64,000 bases of DNA from Symbiotaphrina buchneri (Eukaryota > Ascomycota > Symbiotaphrinales > Symbiotaphrinaceae): NCBI GenBank assembly GCA_001599915.1, contig BCIG01000015.1, positions 186,001 through 250,000 on the forward strand, in the 5' to 3' direction. A program made the position numbers and the translations under genes. Of this stretch, positions 34,778 to 46,160 are shown piece after piece. The notes beneath the pieces are model-generated. The model made no database searches and was not told the DNA's origin. It saw only the letters and a list, made by a program, of their open reading frames with translations. Within the stretch, counting starts at the first letter, position 1, and every line of letters begins with the position of its first letter.

Positions 34778-36739
34778 TCAAGACCTAGCTATTTTGGCTG
34801 CCTTAAACCTACTGACTTTCCTTGGTCCACCCTCTTCCTCAGAAAGTGGAAGCCGAGCTAGCTCTTCCTCTCTGGGCAGGAAGCCGCCTTCTCGCTGAAT
34901 CATTCGGTTCCGAAGTTTATGGTAATGCATCGCTACTTCCTGCTGAAGGAGCGCAGGATCGAGGTCATCCGCATCAGGATTTGCCGTCTCTTCTTGAACT
35001 TTCACAGGATGCTCGACAACATTCTCAGACAGTATTTTGCCTTCTGGACCCTCAGGGACTGTCCTGGGCTCGGTCTTCGTCGGACTGATGGATGTCAAAT
35101 TCCTGTGGCTAGTCCCTGGGGCTAGGGAAGCATGAAGTCCATCTGACGATCCTTTCGTTTCAACAATTGTCGACGTGAGAGGCCCGTTTTCGGCTTTGCC
35201 CGGAGTTGCACCACCTGTGTGTTCACCATCTTGACGTCCTTGTAACCCTTGGTCCCGAGCGATCTTGAACCGTGAGGTTTTTCTTGACGGCGGCTTCACA
35301 CGGGGTTCAGAGGCAGAGGCAGCACGTTCAACTATAGACTCAGAAATCGGTGCCTCCAGATTGTCATGCTGCGGCGCAGGATGCTTAGATTCTCTCATAT
35401 TGTTGGTGCCGGGCGCGATGTCCAAATCATCTGCAAATTTGACACTCTTCTTCACACGTCCCTGCTTTGCATCCATGAGAGGCTTCTCGTCAGTGGTCTC
35501 GACTGGCTCTTCCTGATTGACCACAATGCGACCCAAGTTGTCTGCCGGCAGGTCCAAGCCCGTCTCTCCCACTCGGGGCCCGACATTTTCCATCATCCGA
35601 GCGTTCAGTCTCTTCTCAAGTTCCGCCATTTCTCGACGATAGTCGTCATCCACTATCCGCCTTGTAGATCTTCCCCAATTGTCCTCCTCTTCCTCAACAC
35701 TGCTTCCATCTGGAAACTCATCATAATCGCTCCCAGGGTCATCGGAGAACTCATCCCCATCGTCGTCCACGCTCAGCTCGGCCACTACAGCACCAACCTC
35801 TGAGAGACCGTATTCCAACATTTGTTTCCGAAGAGCAGCGTCTTCCGGGGACTCGTCTACCGGAATGATTGGGGGCGATTGGACCTCTGGATTATTCCCT
35901 AGGTTTTCCGATCCAGGAATAGATTTAGTCCCACCAGAGGAGGACGAGCTTGTCTCTGAAGGTGCAACCACAGTATCGAGAGCGCTCGTATGTGCTTCTT
36001 CAGCAAACCTTACAGACCGTTTCTTCCCAATGGAAGATGAGCTGGACTGTGAACTAGTCCCAACATTCCTTTCCTCCTCTGGCAGCGTAGTTTGTCTAAC
36101 AGGACGTACCTGCTCATCGGCATCTATTGACACCTCTGGAGATTTGGTTGCATTGTCGGCCGGACCAGTCTCAAGCTTGCCTTTACTGAGCTGCCCAAGA
36201 TCTTCTACTCCAGCTTTCCTCAAGGTTTCAACTACTTCATTTGCCTGACGGCCAGGGATAGAGGTCCAACTGGAAATCTCATTACCATCTTCGTCCAGCT
36301 CTTCGTGTATTTCGGTCAATGGTAACCCTTCTTCATTCGGGACGTCCGGCTGGGCCACTATGAGAAGCTTGCTGAGCCTCTGTTCATGGGAGTCTATCTG
36401 TTTCGTGATGGTTTCGACATTTTGGTGAACATAATCTATCCGACGTGACAGCAGATCCACGACCCGCTTGCCGCTGCGAAGAGCTCCGTCATCGCCCGAG
36501 AAAATTGCTCTGATCTCATTTTCATCGACAAGCTCACCGCCGTATTCCTTCCCAATGGAGTCGACATCCTTCGCTTCTAGTTCACCAGTATGACCAAGTA
36601 TCTCCTCTTTCAGGCCCTCATACTCAGCCTCCCATGTCTGCCAATGTCTTAGTGACTGGCGTAGTTTGGATAAGTTCTCCTCCAAGCGTAGACGATGACG
36701 TTCCAAGTCATGAAGGGGATCTTTGACAGCTCCGGCCAT
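34778..36739 (-). CDS. URI/Bud27-type unconventional prefoldin, DUF3835 C-terminus (653 aa)
   Basis: A single exon. Residues 1-150 form a prefoldin-like coiled coil ('DLERHRLRLEENLSKLRQSL' to 'VHQNVETITKQIDSHEQRL'). The middle is acidic and disordered ('SDDPGSDYDEFPDGSSVEEE') with two short basic-hydrophobic repeats, 'KKRSVRFAEE' and 'VKKSVKFADD'. The C-terminal DUF3835 segment holds 'EVAMHYHKLRNRMIQREGGF' and ends 'RKVSRFKAAKIARS'; similar 'SRFKIAR' and 'SRFKAAKIAR' boxes occur twice. Bud27/URI binds Rpb5 and helps assemble RNA polymerases, and links translation to TOR signalling. Length is within the fungal range. It diverges from tfb3 across about 355 bases. Confidence 0.85.
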   Translation of the reverse strand: MAGAVKDPLHDLERHRLRLEENLSKLRQSLRHWQTWEAEYEGLKEEILGHTGELEAKDVDSIGKEYGGELVDENEIRAIFSGDDGALRSGKRVVDLLSRRIDYVHQNVETITKQIDSHEQRLSKLLIVAQPDVPNEEGLPLTEIHEELDEDGNEISSWTSIPGRQANEVVETLRKAGVEDLGQLSKGKLETGPADNATKSPEVSIDADEQVRPVRQTTLPEEERNVGTSSQSSSSSIGKKRSVRFAEEAHTSALDTVVAPSETSSSSSGGTKSIPGSENLGNNPEVQSPPIIPVDESPEDAALRKQMLEYGLSEVGAVVAELSVDDDGDEFSDDPGSDYDEFPDGSSVEEEEDNWGRSTRRIVDDDYRREMAELEKRLNARMMENVGPRVGETGLDLPADNLGRIVVNQEEPVETTDEKPLMDAKQGRVKKSVKFADDLDIAPGTNNMRESKHPAPQHDNLEAPISESIVERAASASEPRVKPPSRKTSRFKIARDQGLQGRQDGEHTGGATPGKAENGPLTSTIVETKGSSDGLHASLAPGTSHRNLTSISPTKTEPRTVPEGPEGKILSENVVEHPVKVQEETANPDADDLDPALLQQEVAMHYHKLRNRMIQREGGFLPREEELARLPLSEEEGGPRKVSRFKAAKIARS

Positions 36740-37094
36740 TATTTGAGTGCTCCGTAGGCAAGTCCTCTCCGTTACATGCCTCTATCCGGGAGGCGGTAAG
36801 GTCACGGAGTGGAATGAGACAACAATGAATGAAGACGGCTGCAGAAGGCTGTCAAAATTGAAGAACCTTGCTTAGTCATTTGCTCCTGATAACTGGTGTA
36901 CGGCCACAGCGCCGATCCGACGCCACAATTGTCAGGAGTCCACTGTATCGCTCTAGTACCGAATAGGTGCAAGCCCACCACACGTACTGAGAAGCTACAG
37001 TCGTTGATACTTCCATAACCCTGCAAGTCTGTCAGCATAGGGGAGAGCGCATTCTCTTCTCCTTCGCACAGTCTTCTCCAGCCTCGTTACCGCC
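36740..37094. promoter_or_regulatory. Shared promoter region, URI-like gene and tfb3
   Basis: 355 bases lie between the two divergent starts (36739 and 37095). No TATA box is obvious. It must carry both core promoters. Confidence 0.55.
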
Positions 37095-38347
37095 ATGTCG
37101 AAGAGCATGCAGCGCGGTGCTGCTGTTGCCTCTCGGCACATCGGCCAGGATGACGGTGAGCTCCACGGACACCTCAACTCCTTACGTCTCCACTCCCCGA
37201 ACAAGAACCCTCGAGCTGACGCGGGCGTCGACTACTCAGACGTCTGCCCAGTATGCAAGTCCTCCCGCTATCTGAATCCGAACATGCGATTTCTCTTGAA
37301 CCCGGAGTGCTACCACAAGATGTGCGAGTCTTGTGTCGACAGGATCTTCTCACATGGTCCCGCACCTTGCCCCGTAGCTGGATGTGGAAGGACTCTACGA
37401 CGGCATAGATTCAGGCCACAGCAATTTGAGGACCTACAGGTAGAACGGGAGGTGGACGTGAGGAAGAGAGTCGCTCAGATGTAAGCTTCTACTGTTCCTG
37501 CTTAGGATACACATTGCTGATCGCAAAACGTAGTTTTAACCGACGTGAGGAAGAATTTGAGACCCTGCGCGACTACAACAACTATCTGGAAGAGGTGGAG
37601 ACTATAACCTTCAACCTTCTGAATCATATAGACGTGCAGGAGACGGAAGCAAAGCTGGCAGCTTATGCGGCCCAAAATGCTCGGGATATCTCGCGGAATG
37701 CGTCGTTACTCTCAGACGAGAAGAAATCGTCCGCGGCTCTGCTAGCAGCAGAAAAAGAACATGCGCGTCTGAGAAGGGAAGCTGCGCGTAAGGAACAGGA
37801 GGAGGAGAGAAGGGTGAAGGAAGAAGGCCGTAGGGAAGTGCTGGACAGGTTGGCAAGTGGCGAAGGCAACGCCGAGAAGATCACCAGGGATGCGCAGAAA
37901 GTCACATTGAAGAAGACGGCAGCTGCTGCGAGAAAGATCGCAGAGGCAGCAAAAGCACGCCAAATTCAGGACCCCTTTTCAGCCAACGGCTCTGCTGGAA
38001 CTGTCGGAGGCTTCACGATCAAAGGTCTCCGGAAGGAGAAAAGCCCGGAGCTGGAGAAGCCGTATGACCCGTTTGGAGGTTTGTCATTTTCACGAGAGTA
38101 TGTCGCGCTCCAAGACTATTATGAATACCCGTGGCTGGATCGCGCTCGTACGGATCCCGAGATGACCGCCGGGGGCTACACTGTAAACGACTACTGCGCG
38201 CGGAGCCTCTTTGAGGCGTTCTCGGGTCTTGGATGCTTCCTAGGTGAGGAGCTTGCGAGCAGGGAGCTTACTTCCTCCGAGGCTTTTGCAACGGTCTCCG
38301 CCGCAAGAGCATCTGACGCTGATCTGCCCATGGGTGATGTTTTCTGA
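37095..38347 (+). CDS. tfb3: TFIIH subunit Tfb3/MAT1 (399 aa)
   Basis: Two exons, 37095-37480 and 37534-38347, join as 'KRVAQIFNRREEEFETLRDY'. The N-terminal RING finger carries cysteines and a histidine in 'CPVCKSSRYLNPNMRF', 'PECYHKMCESCVDRIF' and 'CPVAGCGRTLRRHRF' (about residues 50-115). The MAT1 domain follows ('NYLEEVETITFNLLN'), then a long charged helix (residues 160-270). The C-terminal part with 'DPFGGLSFSREYVALQDYYE' is where MAT1 proteins contact the CDK. Tfb3 bridges the kinase module (Kin28/Ccl1) to core TFIIH for transcription initiation and repair; it is nuclear. Length is normal. In-frame ATGs at 37095 and 37107 are both possible starts. Confidence 0.92.
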
Positions 38348-38894
38348 GAAATGAGCGGTATGCGGCGCACTTAGTGTGAGGAGCTCCACGAGTTCGGGCC
38401 GTGCCGGGACCGCTTGCTAAGCAGGCACATATCTTTGTGGTCATTGAAGGAGAGCGCAGACTCTCTAGCTAGAAAAGCGCGGGCCCTTACCTGTCGGTCC
38501 AACCATCTGGTTGTCCACCATTTCCGCTCTGTGGGTGTGGGTGCTTTGGTTTTCCGGGCTACTCAGCAGAGGTGACGGCCGTACAGCGTGGCTTATATCA
38601 CGCAACCTTGGCAAACCTCTGGACTTGGACCATTGAGCAAGGAGCGGACTGACGTCTCCGGGCGAGAGAGAGACGGGACATTACACAACGGCTACTCGCA
38701 GATGTCGCAGATGTCGCAAGATATTCACAGAGCTTGCCACCAACAATACAGCCTCCTCGAATCTCCAATAAATACATCTCCAAGGCATACAGTCATTTGT
38801 ACATCACATTAATTGTACAGTATGCATTACTCGTATAGAAAGGCATTTCGTATCGAGGGCAGAAACACCTTCGATGTCTCCATTACCACCATAT
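38348..38894. other. Intergenic between convergent genes
   Basis: About 550 bases between the stops of tfb3 and the purine permease. A GATGTCGCA pair at 38700-38717 is a short tandem duplication. Nothing else is supported. Confidence 0.55.
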
Positions 38895-40379
38895 CTATTC
38901 CGCCTTCATCATGGCGGATGACCTCCGCGACATCCTCTTTCGGTTGCGAGGGGAGGTGACGTCTCGCTTCAGAACGACCGGATTGTCATTGAAGATGCTT
39001 CCGGGCCTGGAGGGCGGTTTAGCATGATGCACAGGTCACTAGACTGATTGGGACTCACCCGAAATCTGGGACACCTCCGAGGGAGCCAAAGATGTCACCA
39101 ATGTAGTTGGTGGGTTTGATGCCTGCAGCAAAGGTGCTGTCCCATTCGTTGAGGATGCCTTCCACCACCTTGATTCCGGCGAGGTAGATGTTGGCAATGG
39201 CAGGGTCGAAGCCACCTTGATCCGCGTAGAGCAGATTTTCCGTTGCAGCTTCACCAGGGAAAGGTCGATCAAAGTCGGAGGCGGTGCGCATGACAATGAT
39301 GCGGCTGAAATCGGTCAAGTTATTCATGGCACCACGGAGGAGTGCTTCCAGTGTTGCATTGTCCTCCTGTGCTGTCGTGCAGTAGACGCCGCTACCGTTG
39401 GTGAAGAGCTTGGTAGTGTTCTCGAAGGCTTGAGAGAGCAGGGTTCCGGAATAGTACACGTCAGACGTGGCAACATCACATTCAACAACGCTGGGACCGG
39501 CTGCTCCGGCAGCGTATGCTGTGTCTGAAGCATAATTCGCCCTGTAAGCTGCGGCTTCGGCGGTATCATTCAGGGCAGCTGTTTGGGCGAACGCGACAGC
39601 CTGGATGATGTTAACAAGGGCATTCATCAGAGGTCTATGACGCATGGAATACATACAAGACTCCTCAACGCCTCGTTGACTTCGAATACTTCGGTACCGT
39701 AGATCGACGTGGGGTACTCTGTTGGGTTGTATGCGCCGAGAGGTACGTAGCCAGTAGTGAAGTTGGCCGGGATTTCTCTGGCATCGAATTCATACTGAAG
39801 GGCAACCTGCACGGCGTATTTCGCAAAAGTGACCGAGCCAGTGGTGGCTACTTCGGGGTTGACACCTGCAATACCCGCGACCATGAAGTAGGTGGAGGTG
39901 AGGTTGAAGTAAGGAGATGCAACCAAAGCCGCGATGGTGTTGGCAGCATTGATCTCTGCACGGTGCATGTTCAGCATGGGATCGTGGGGCATCTTCGGGG
40001 ACCATGAATCTGCCTACCTGATTCTCCGGTCGTGAGTTGGCACACATCCCCGTTGGCCGTACAATGCACCTCAGGATACAGAGGGGACAGCCCCGGAACG
40101 GTGATGTTGACCTCCATGACATCGAACTCTGGAATGCCATACCACTCCTCAGCTTCTGGACTGAACTATGGTGGATGATTAGCTCTCGGCTTCAAGGGTC
40201 AATTGAGGACATTGATAGCATACCATGCTGATGATCATCACCTTGGGCGAGTACAGGCATTGGGTGATGTCTTCCACCAGGACCTCGACATCCCGTTTCT
40301 CCTGCCACGGCCATGCGCTGCCCAGCTGCAGCAGCGATGCATATGCCAAAAGCTGGCTGCACACGTGCAAGGATCTCAT
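38895..40379 (-). CDS. Purine nucleoside permease, NUP family (418 aa)
   Basis: Five exons (40379-40224, 40165-40018, 39955-39657, 39600-39059, 39006-38895) make 1257 bases. A signal-peptide-like start ('MRSLHVCSQLLAYASLLQLG') is followed by the NUP core: 'SPKVMIISMFSPEAEEWYG', 'NITVPGLSPLYPEVHCTAN', 'TSTYFMVAGIAGVNPEVAT', 'VALQYEFDAREIPANF' and 'YIGDIFGSLGGVPDFG'. The tail 'RDVTSPRNRKRMSRRSS' is basic. The family's founding member is the Candida Nup transporter for purine nucleosides. The fold is related to nucleoside phosphorylases and has no clear membrane bundle here, so true transport rather than periplasmic binding or hydrolysis is uncertain. An upstream in-frame ATG at 40472 exists, but the signal-like start at 40379 is preferred. 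Confidence 0.9.
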
Positions 40380-41474
40380 CTTGTCTGTCAAGTTGCAGGG
40401 CAGCAGGGCAGAGGCCAATTGACGTCCTCCGGGTGGAGAAAGGCCTGGCGGATGGTGGGGAGATCGCAGCACACACTAGGGAGCGGAGGGTGGAGGGAGG
40501 AAGAAGAAGAGGAGGGGAAGAGAGTTTTATGAGCTCCCCTCCCCTGTCCATGGCATCCATGTGTGCCTGTGCCTGTGCCTGGGACTTGTCTGTGTACGGC
40601 ATGATGTTGATGGCTAGCGTTGGTGTGACCCGTGCCGTCAAACCTGCAAGCCAGCTAGGATGATAATCAATTCGTGGCGGCGATTGGAGGAATCCTGCAA
40701 TCGTATCTTTGCCCAGGATCTCAACGATCTTGGGTGGATGCGGTGTATCCGCATCTTGCTAGGTGCATGCGCATGGTTGATTGATGCCTGCTGGTGCTGG
40801 TCATCGGGGGAAACTAAGGACCGATAGTCGTAGTCAAAAGTGGTTATCTGTTGCGGTCGGCTTGCCAATCCCGGTCACTTCCCCGTTTCTACCACTCCTT
40901 ATCGTACCCGACCTCCAGTACGAGCTTCGTAGCGCGAAGTTTATCGTAGCTAGAAGCTCCAAGCGAACAGCAAAAAGTTCCAGGAATGGGAAGAGCAGGA
41001 AGAAACCCCCAACGCTGTGATTATGATATCATTTCTTTTCCCTCCCAGTTACCTTTCCAGGTTCAAGTCAAGATTTGGAGTAGCCCCAGTTCAATTGATT
41101 TTGACGCCCTGAAATCATAAACCCCAGATAGATGGTGAAATCGAGAGAGCTAGGATAACCTACGCATGTGGGCGATCATGATCGAGTATATATTAGCAAA
41201 ATGTATCATGTTTCCTCCGCGCTCGACAGTCGCAAGTCGCATGTCCTTATCGTGCATTGACACAAAACTACGGGATTTCTGGACGCCTGTCGCACAAGAT
41301 CGCTTTTCTTTTCCTGGAAGCTACCTTACCCAGCACCACTTGACCGCGCAGAAGCTGTCCCAAACCATCCTGTCACCTGCCCCATTTGGCATGGGCCTGA
41401 GACGCCGGGGAAAAAAGGTAAAATAGCACCCGAAAACGCCTACAGATGCTACCTCTCAGCTCTGACATCACTGC
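40380..41474. other. Intergenic, promoter of the purine permease gene
   Basis: 1.1 kb. It has a G/A-rich tract at 40484-40525 (pyrimidine-rich on the transcribed strand, close to the ATG) and three TGTGCC repeats at 40562-40580. No gene is seen. Confidence 0.55.
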
Positions 41475-43448
41475 TCAACCAAGCCCTTGTGCCTCGACCC
41501 AAACACTTGTCTTGGGCACGCACAAGGCATCCCGCCGTAGCGCAGCTGCGAGAGCCAGCACATGGACAATGAATAGTATCAGAGTCGTTCGAGCGGAAGC
41601 TGGAGCGGCAAAATCAATGATCGCAAGACAGAGAACCGGGTAGCTGACCCATGGGTTGGTCGCTAGAGGCACGCATGGACTTATGGTGGAGAGGAGCTTG
41701 AAGCCGAACAAGACCAGCTTGAGGATGAGAAGAGTTGGAAGTTCACGCAAAGTAACCGCTCCGTGCCAATCCTCGGTAGCGGGCGGAAGCAATGCCTGCG
41801 ACCGAGGTATGACGTCCGGTGGTGATAGAGCCTTATGAGCCCGCCGGATCACTAATTCTGAGCCATCATTGATTGTCTCCGGACTGCCCACAGATCGTTG
41901 GCGGGCTGGCCTAGGTGCCGGCGATCTTGACAACTGTCTGACTGAGTTGACATGTCGAGACATGCGACGGTCCGTCGGAGGGCCTGGTGACGGGGTATCC
42001 ACCGGCGATATGCGAGATCCGGGTTTCAGATCCTCGAAAATACTGTTCCCACCTCCGACCCCTGAAAACGTATCACCATCGAGGCCAGCGCCAGTCCTGA
42101 TTCCATGGAGTATGTCCTCAGTACTTGGCCTTTGAGCTGGATCAACGGATAATAAACGCTTCAAAAAGTCGTACAATTTGTCAGGCAGATCCGTCCGTAT
42201 TTTCTTTTCGTCGTCAAAGCCCGTCCACGCTGTGATCTCCTGCCGCAGGAGGTCCAGATCCTCGTTTTGCTCATTGAGGATATCAGCATTCCTGTAGGGA
42301 AGTTTGCCAAAGCACATAAAATAGAGAATAAGCCCCAAGGAGAACACATCTGACTTTGTGCTGAAGTTGCCGAGCGCACCGCCCGGATATAGCGGCCGGA
42401 GGACCTCTGGAGCACAGTATGATATGGTGCCCGTCGCACCAGTCGACTTCCGAGCCACGTTCTCTAGCTGGACCTCCCCAAAATCGCTGACGAGCACTCT
42501 GAGCTCCCTTCCAGTGTTGTGGAGCAGACAGTTACTTGGCTTCAGATCCCTGTGGATGTAACCATTTGCGTGCAAATGATTGAGACCCGAAGTTATGTCC
42601 TTGAAGAATGAATAGATTTCTTCAAATTGTAACCTTTTGGGTAGACGTCCACGTTCCGGAGAGTCCAATTGACCTTTTGATCGTCTTCTAAGCTGCTCTT
42701 TCAGCTTCTGACGGGTAACCCTGGTGGTATCCGAAGAGCTGTAAATATAGCCTTGGAGATCGCCAGCATTGCAATATTGCTGAAGAATGAACGCACAGGG
42801 TACGCTCGGCCCAAAGTTGTTGAGCTTGCAATCTTCAAGCCAAACGTGCCGATAAGATACCAGATTCTTATGTGACAGCTGCTGTAGGAGTTGCACTTCC
42901 GCTAGCACCTTCTCTAGCCATTCATGGTCATCTCCTACAGGTACCCGCTTGCAGGCAAAGTGACCAAGGTCCACCCCGTCGAGCACATGTCTGACCAGTA
43001 AAACCACCCCTTTCCCTCCTCTTCCAAGCACTCTTTCTTCCACAAAGAACCTCCTGAAATAATCCTGGCTGAACGCAGCATCGGAGATAGAGTGTGATGC
43101 GGCCGGAGGTGCTGGTGAGCTGCCCACAAACTCGGCGCCGGGAGGAGGCTGAGAGGTGGGAGCTGTGGTGGACAGCTGGGCGAAACCGTTTCGTGGAGAT
43201 GCTGGAGGCGAGGAATCGATCGATGCAGGTGTACCTTCGTGCAGTAACCTGAAATAAGCTGGGTCTACAAAGCTGGTATCGCCAACTGGACTAGATGGGC
43301 GGCGCCCTCGTTCATGATGCTGGGGGCCGCTTGCAAGTGGACGGTGACAGTAGGGACAGTCGGACAGGTCAACACCGCGAAGAACGAGTTGCTTTGACTC
43401 CCGGTCATACACGACAACGGAATCATTATGCCGGCTGATTTCCACCAT
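41475..43448 (-). CDS. iks1: Iks1-type Ser/Thr protein kinase (657 aa)
   Basis: A single exon. Near the N-terminus a CPYC knuckle ('VDLSDCPYCHRPLASG') matches the fungal Iks1 group. The kinase domain spans about residues 145-430: glycine loop 'VLGRGGKGVVLLVRH', VAIK-lysine in 'FACKRVPVG', HRD in 'YIHRDLKPSNCLL', DFG in 'SDFGEVQ' (DFGE is usual in this family), APE in 'YCAPEVLRP'. A long insert lies between the lobes' hinge and HRD. The C-terminus has two hydrophobic stretches ('TLLILKLVLFGFKLL', 'TTLILFIVHVLALAAAL'), suggesting membrane attachment. Yeast Iks1 is a poorly understood kinase linked to stress and ion sensitivity. The kinase should be active, since all key residues are present. 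Confidence 0.88.
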   Translation of the reverse strand: MVEISRHNDSVVVYDRESKQLVLRGVDLSDCPYCHRPLASGPQHHERGRRPSSPVGDTSFVDPAYFRLLHEGTPASIDSSPPASPRNGFAQLSTTAPTSQPPPGAEFVGSSPAPPAASHSISDAAFSQDYFRRFFVEERVLGRGGKGVVLLVRHVLDGVDLGHFACKRVPVGDDHEWLEKVLAEVQLLQQLSHKNLVSYRHVWLEDCKLNNFGPSVPCAFILQQYCNAGDLQGYIYSSSDTTRVTRQKLKEQLRRRSKGQLDSPERGRLPKRLQFEEIYSFFKDITSGLNHLHANGYIHRDLKPSNCLLHNTGRELRVLVSDFGEVQLENVARKSTGATGTISYCAPEVLRPLYPGGALGNFSTKSDVFSLGLILYFMCFGKLPYRNADILNEQNEDLDLLRQEITAWTGFDDEKKIRTDLPDKLYDFLKRLLSVDPAQRPSTEDILHGIRTGAGLDGDTFSGVGGGNSIFEDLKPGSRISPVDTPSPGPPTDRRMSRHVNSVRQLSRSPAPRPARQRSVGSPETINDGSELVIRRAHKALSPPDVIPRSQALLPPATEDWHGAVTLRELPTLLILKLVLFGFKLLSTISPCVPLATNPWVSYPVLCLAIIDFAAPASARTTLILFIVHVLALAAALRRDALCVPKTSVWVEAQGLG

Positions 43449-44116
43449 CAGCTGTCAGCCGCGCCCGGGCAACGGTGAAAAGTACTTATTACAGCACAAT
43501 TTCTCGGTTTTCGAGAGAAGGGTACGGCACCAATGACATGTTTCTCTCATGTGCCTCCGCCATTACTGATCCATGGACCGTGGAGCTTGCTGCAATCAGT
43601 GGAGCCCAATATCATTTCCGGTGCAAGCAGAGCCCTTAGGCATGTCTTTCGACATTAGTATATTTTATGCTGTCGGGACTATGATTATTCTGAATAGATG
43701 TTTGTCCGTTGGTCGCTCGACACCTTATAGCTTTATTCGCTTGTCTTGGAGAATCATGTGAAACCAATCGGATCAATCGATGTCGAAAGACACACCGGCA
43801 ACATCATGAGGGCCAGCATCTGTGTCTTCCACATTTGCCGGAGAAGCAAAAATCAAGGGACAGAGCTATAATCTATAATCTAAGCACATACAGCACACGG
43901 AACGGTGGCGGTAAAAGCTGATCTACCTGCACTACAGCACAGCAGCACGCGCGTGCATACAACTTTGTCCTGTGTTGATGTCTATCTTCGCACCCTGGCA
44001 ATGTCTAACTTCAATCGTCCAAGCATTATCGCACTATTTTCTGAAGGAAAACGCGTAGTCTGCAGTCGCTCCACTGAATTGCATGCCTATTGTTTACCGA
44101 ATCATGGCACCACGCC
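43449..44116. other. Intergenic between two minus-strand genes
   Basis: 668 bases. It contains a 13-base perfect inverted repeat, TGTCTTTCGACAT at 43643-43655 with its complement at 43780-43792. No reading frame is supported. Confidence 0.55.
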
Positions 44117-46160
44117 TCATACAGGAGCAAGGCCCAGGTCTTCCTCTGCCGGCACGATGCGAAGAGCGTTGGTGTGGCCCATACCACCCTTCCAGCCTTG
44201 AACGCAGACCACAGTGTCGCCCTTTGCCAGTACACCCAGCTTGATAGCTTGGGCAATACCCCATTTGAGACGGCGATCGACATCCTCTTGCCACACGGTG
44301 ATCTTGAAGTCTGGCTTTTGTTCCGGAAACAGGAATGGGTAAACACCACGGTAGAGGTGAGAATACTGTATCGGCCATCAGACAAAGGTTTGACAATGGA
44401 CATGACGGATACTTACCCGGGCTGCGACGGGGTTGCGGGTAATCATGACAATCGGGCACACCGGGCGGTACTTGGCGATCAAGCGTGCAGTCTTGCCACT
44501 GGTAGGACTGGTCAGCCATATTCGATGTCACGGACTTCAGAACGGCAAACCTTGTGGTAAGGACGAGGATAGTGCCCGCATTCTGCTCCAAGCTGGCGCT
44601 CACCGCAGCCATAGCGCAAGTCTCCGTTGTCTCCGTTGGCTTCTTCACCAGGCTCCTCAGTTCGTCAAATTGACTGACATAAGGTATGGCGACCTCGGCC
44701 AACAGGCAGGTCTCGCGCATCATGGCGACAGCCTCAACAGGATAGTTGCCTTTGGCTGTCTCTCCAGACAGCATCACACAATCGGCTCCGTCGAGCACAG
44801 CGTTTCCGACATCACTGACCTCGGCACGGGTCGGACGAGGGTTGTATGTCATAGACTCCAACATCTCAGTAGCGCAGATGACGGGCTTCCCAGCGAGATT
44901 GCATTTGGTGATCATCATCTTTTGTGCAATGAAAACTTGAGCAGGAGGGATCTCAATGCCCAGATCACCACGAGCTACCATGACGCCGTCGGTCTTTGCG
45001 AGAATCTCATCGAAGTTGTTGACACCCTGCTGGTTTTCAATCTTTGCGATGATCTGGATCTCGGAACCCTCCTCGCCGAGGACTTCGCGAATGTGGTCGA
45101 TGTCCCTGCCACGACGGATGAACGAAGCGAAGATCATGTGGACACCGTTCTTGACACCAAAGCGCAGATCTGCTTTGTCTTTATCAGATAAGGCAGGGAG
45201 ATCGACGTCAGTCATGGGCAAGTTGACCCCCTTCCTAGAGGAAATTTTGCCGTTGTTCAAGCATTTGCAGCGCAGAGTTTTGTCGTCGACGACTTCCAAG
45301 ACCTCAAAGGAGAGGACTCCATCATCCACGTAGATAGTACGCCCCTTTTCAATCACCTTGGTGATATTTTTGTAGTCAAGGTACCTGACATGTATATCAG
45401 AAATCACTCATTGCCAGATAAGAGCGGTCAAGTCTTCAAAGACAAATCAAAAAGCACATGAGCCATTGCACAGCTAGGACGTACATATTCTTATTGTCGC
45501 TCTTGGTAGCATAGGCCTCGTCGGTGGTGATATTGAGCTCATCACCTGCACTGATAGGGATATCGGCGTCGCCGACCGTCTGGCCGGTACGAATTTCAGG
45601 TCCTTTCTTTTAGACCATGAGCTCTGCTGTACAACAAGTGTAAAGTTTGTTTCAACGTACCGTGTCAAGGGCTATGCCAACGGGGCGACCCTCTTGCGTG
45701 CGCTCGGCCTCGCGGGCATTGTCAATGACAGATTGGTGGTACTATAAATCACTCCGTCAGCTATCAGTAGCTCAAATCAGAAGCCAGCAGCGCAACTTGT
45801 CGGTATCCAAACCGAGCTGCGTACGCCGGTTACCGCTGCATACCTCGTAAGAACCATGGGAGAAATTCATGCGCACGATATTCAACCCCGCTGATGCCAG
45901 TCAATTACATGGCCGGCGAGACGATGCGTCCGAACTTCACCTTTGCGCAGCAAGTTGATCTTCTCCACCGAATTGGTCTTGGGCCCTACAAAGAAGGATA
46001 ATTAGGGCCAATCACACCAGCGCCGGAAATGTCGAAGCTCACCAATTGTCCCAATGATCGACGTGCGGCGATAGACCTTGTGCGGCCGATACTCAGTGTT
46101 GAGTTGTGCCAGCCATTCGTGCCTCGTACGGGCAGAGAGGTGGTCAAGTGCGTCAGCCAT
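44117..46160 (-). CDS. pki1: Pyruvate kinase (525 aa)
   Basis: Eight exons (46160-46043, 45985-45941, 45890-45844, 45741-45661, 45606-45485, 45384-44551, 44498-44417, 44365-44117) total 1578 bases. Landmarks are '[18 protein letters not shown]', '[12 protein letters not shown]', the B domain with '[18 protein letters not shown]', the active-site helix with '[16 protein letters not shown]', '[20 protein letters not shown]' and '[16 protein letters not shown]'. The C domain has '[20 protein letters not shown]' and ends '[20 protein letters not shown]'. It converts phosphoenolpyruvate and ADP to pyruvate and ATP in the cytosol, the last step of glycolysis. Two introns are atypical: one with an AAAAG acceptor before 'KGPEIRTG', one with a GTTTGC donor. 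The symbol follows Aspergillus usage. It diverges from the DUF1748 gene. Confidence 0.95.
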
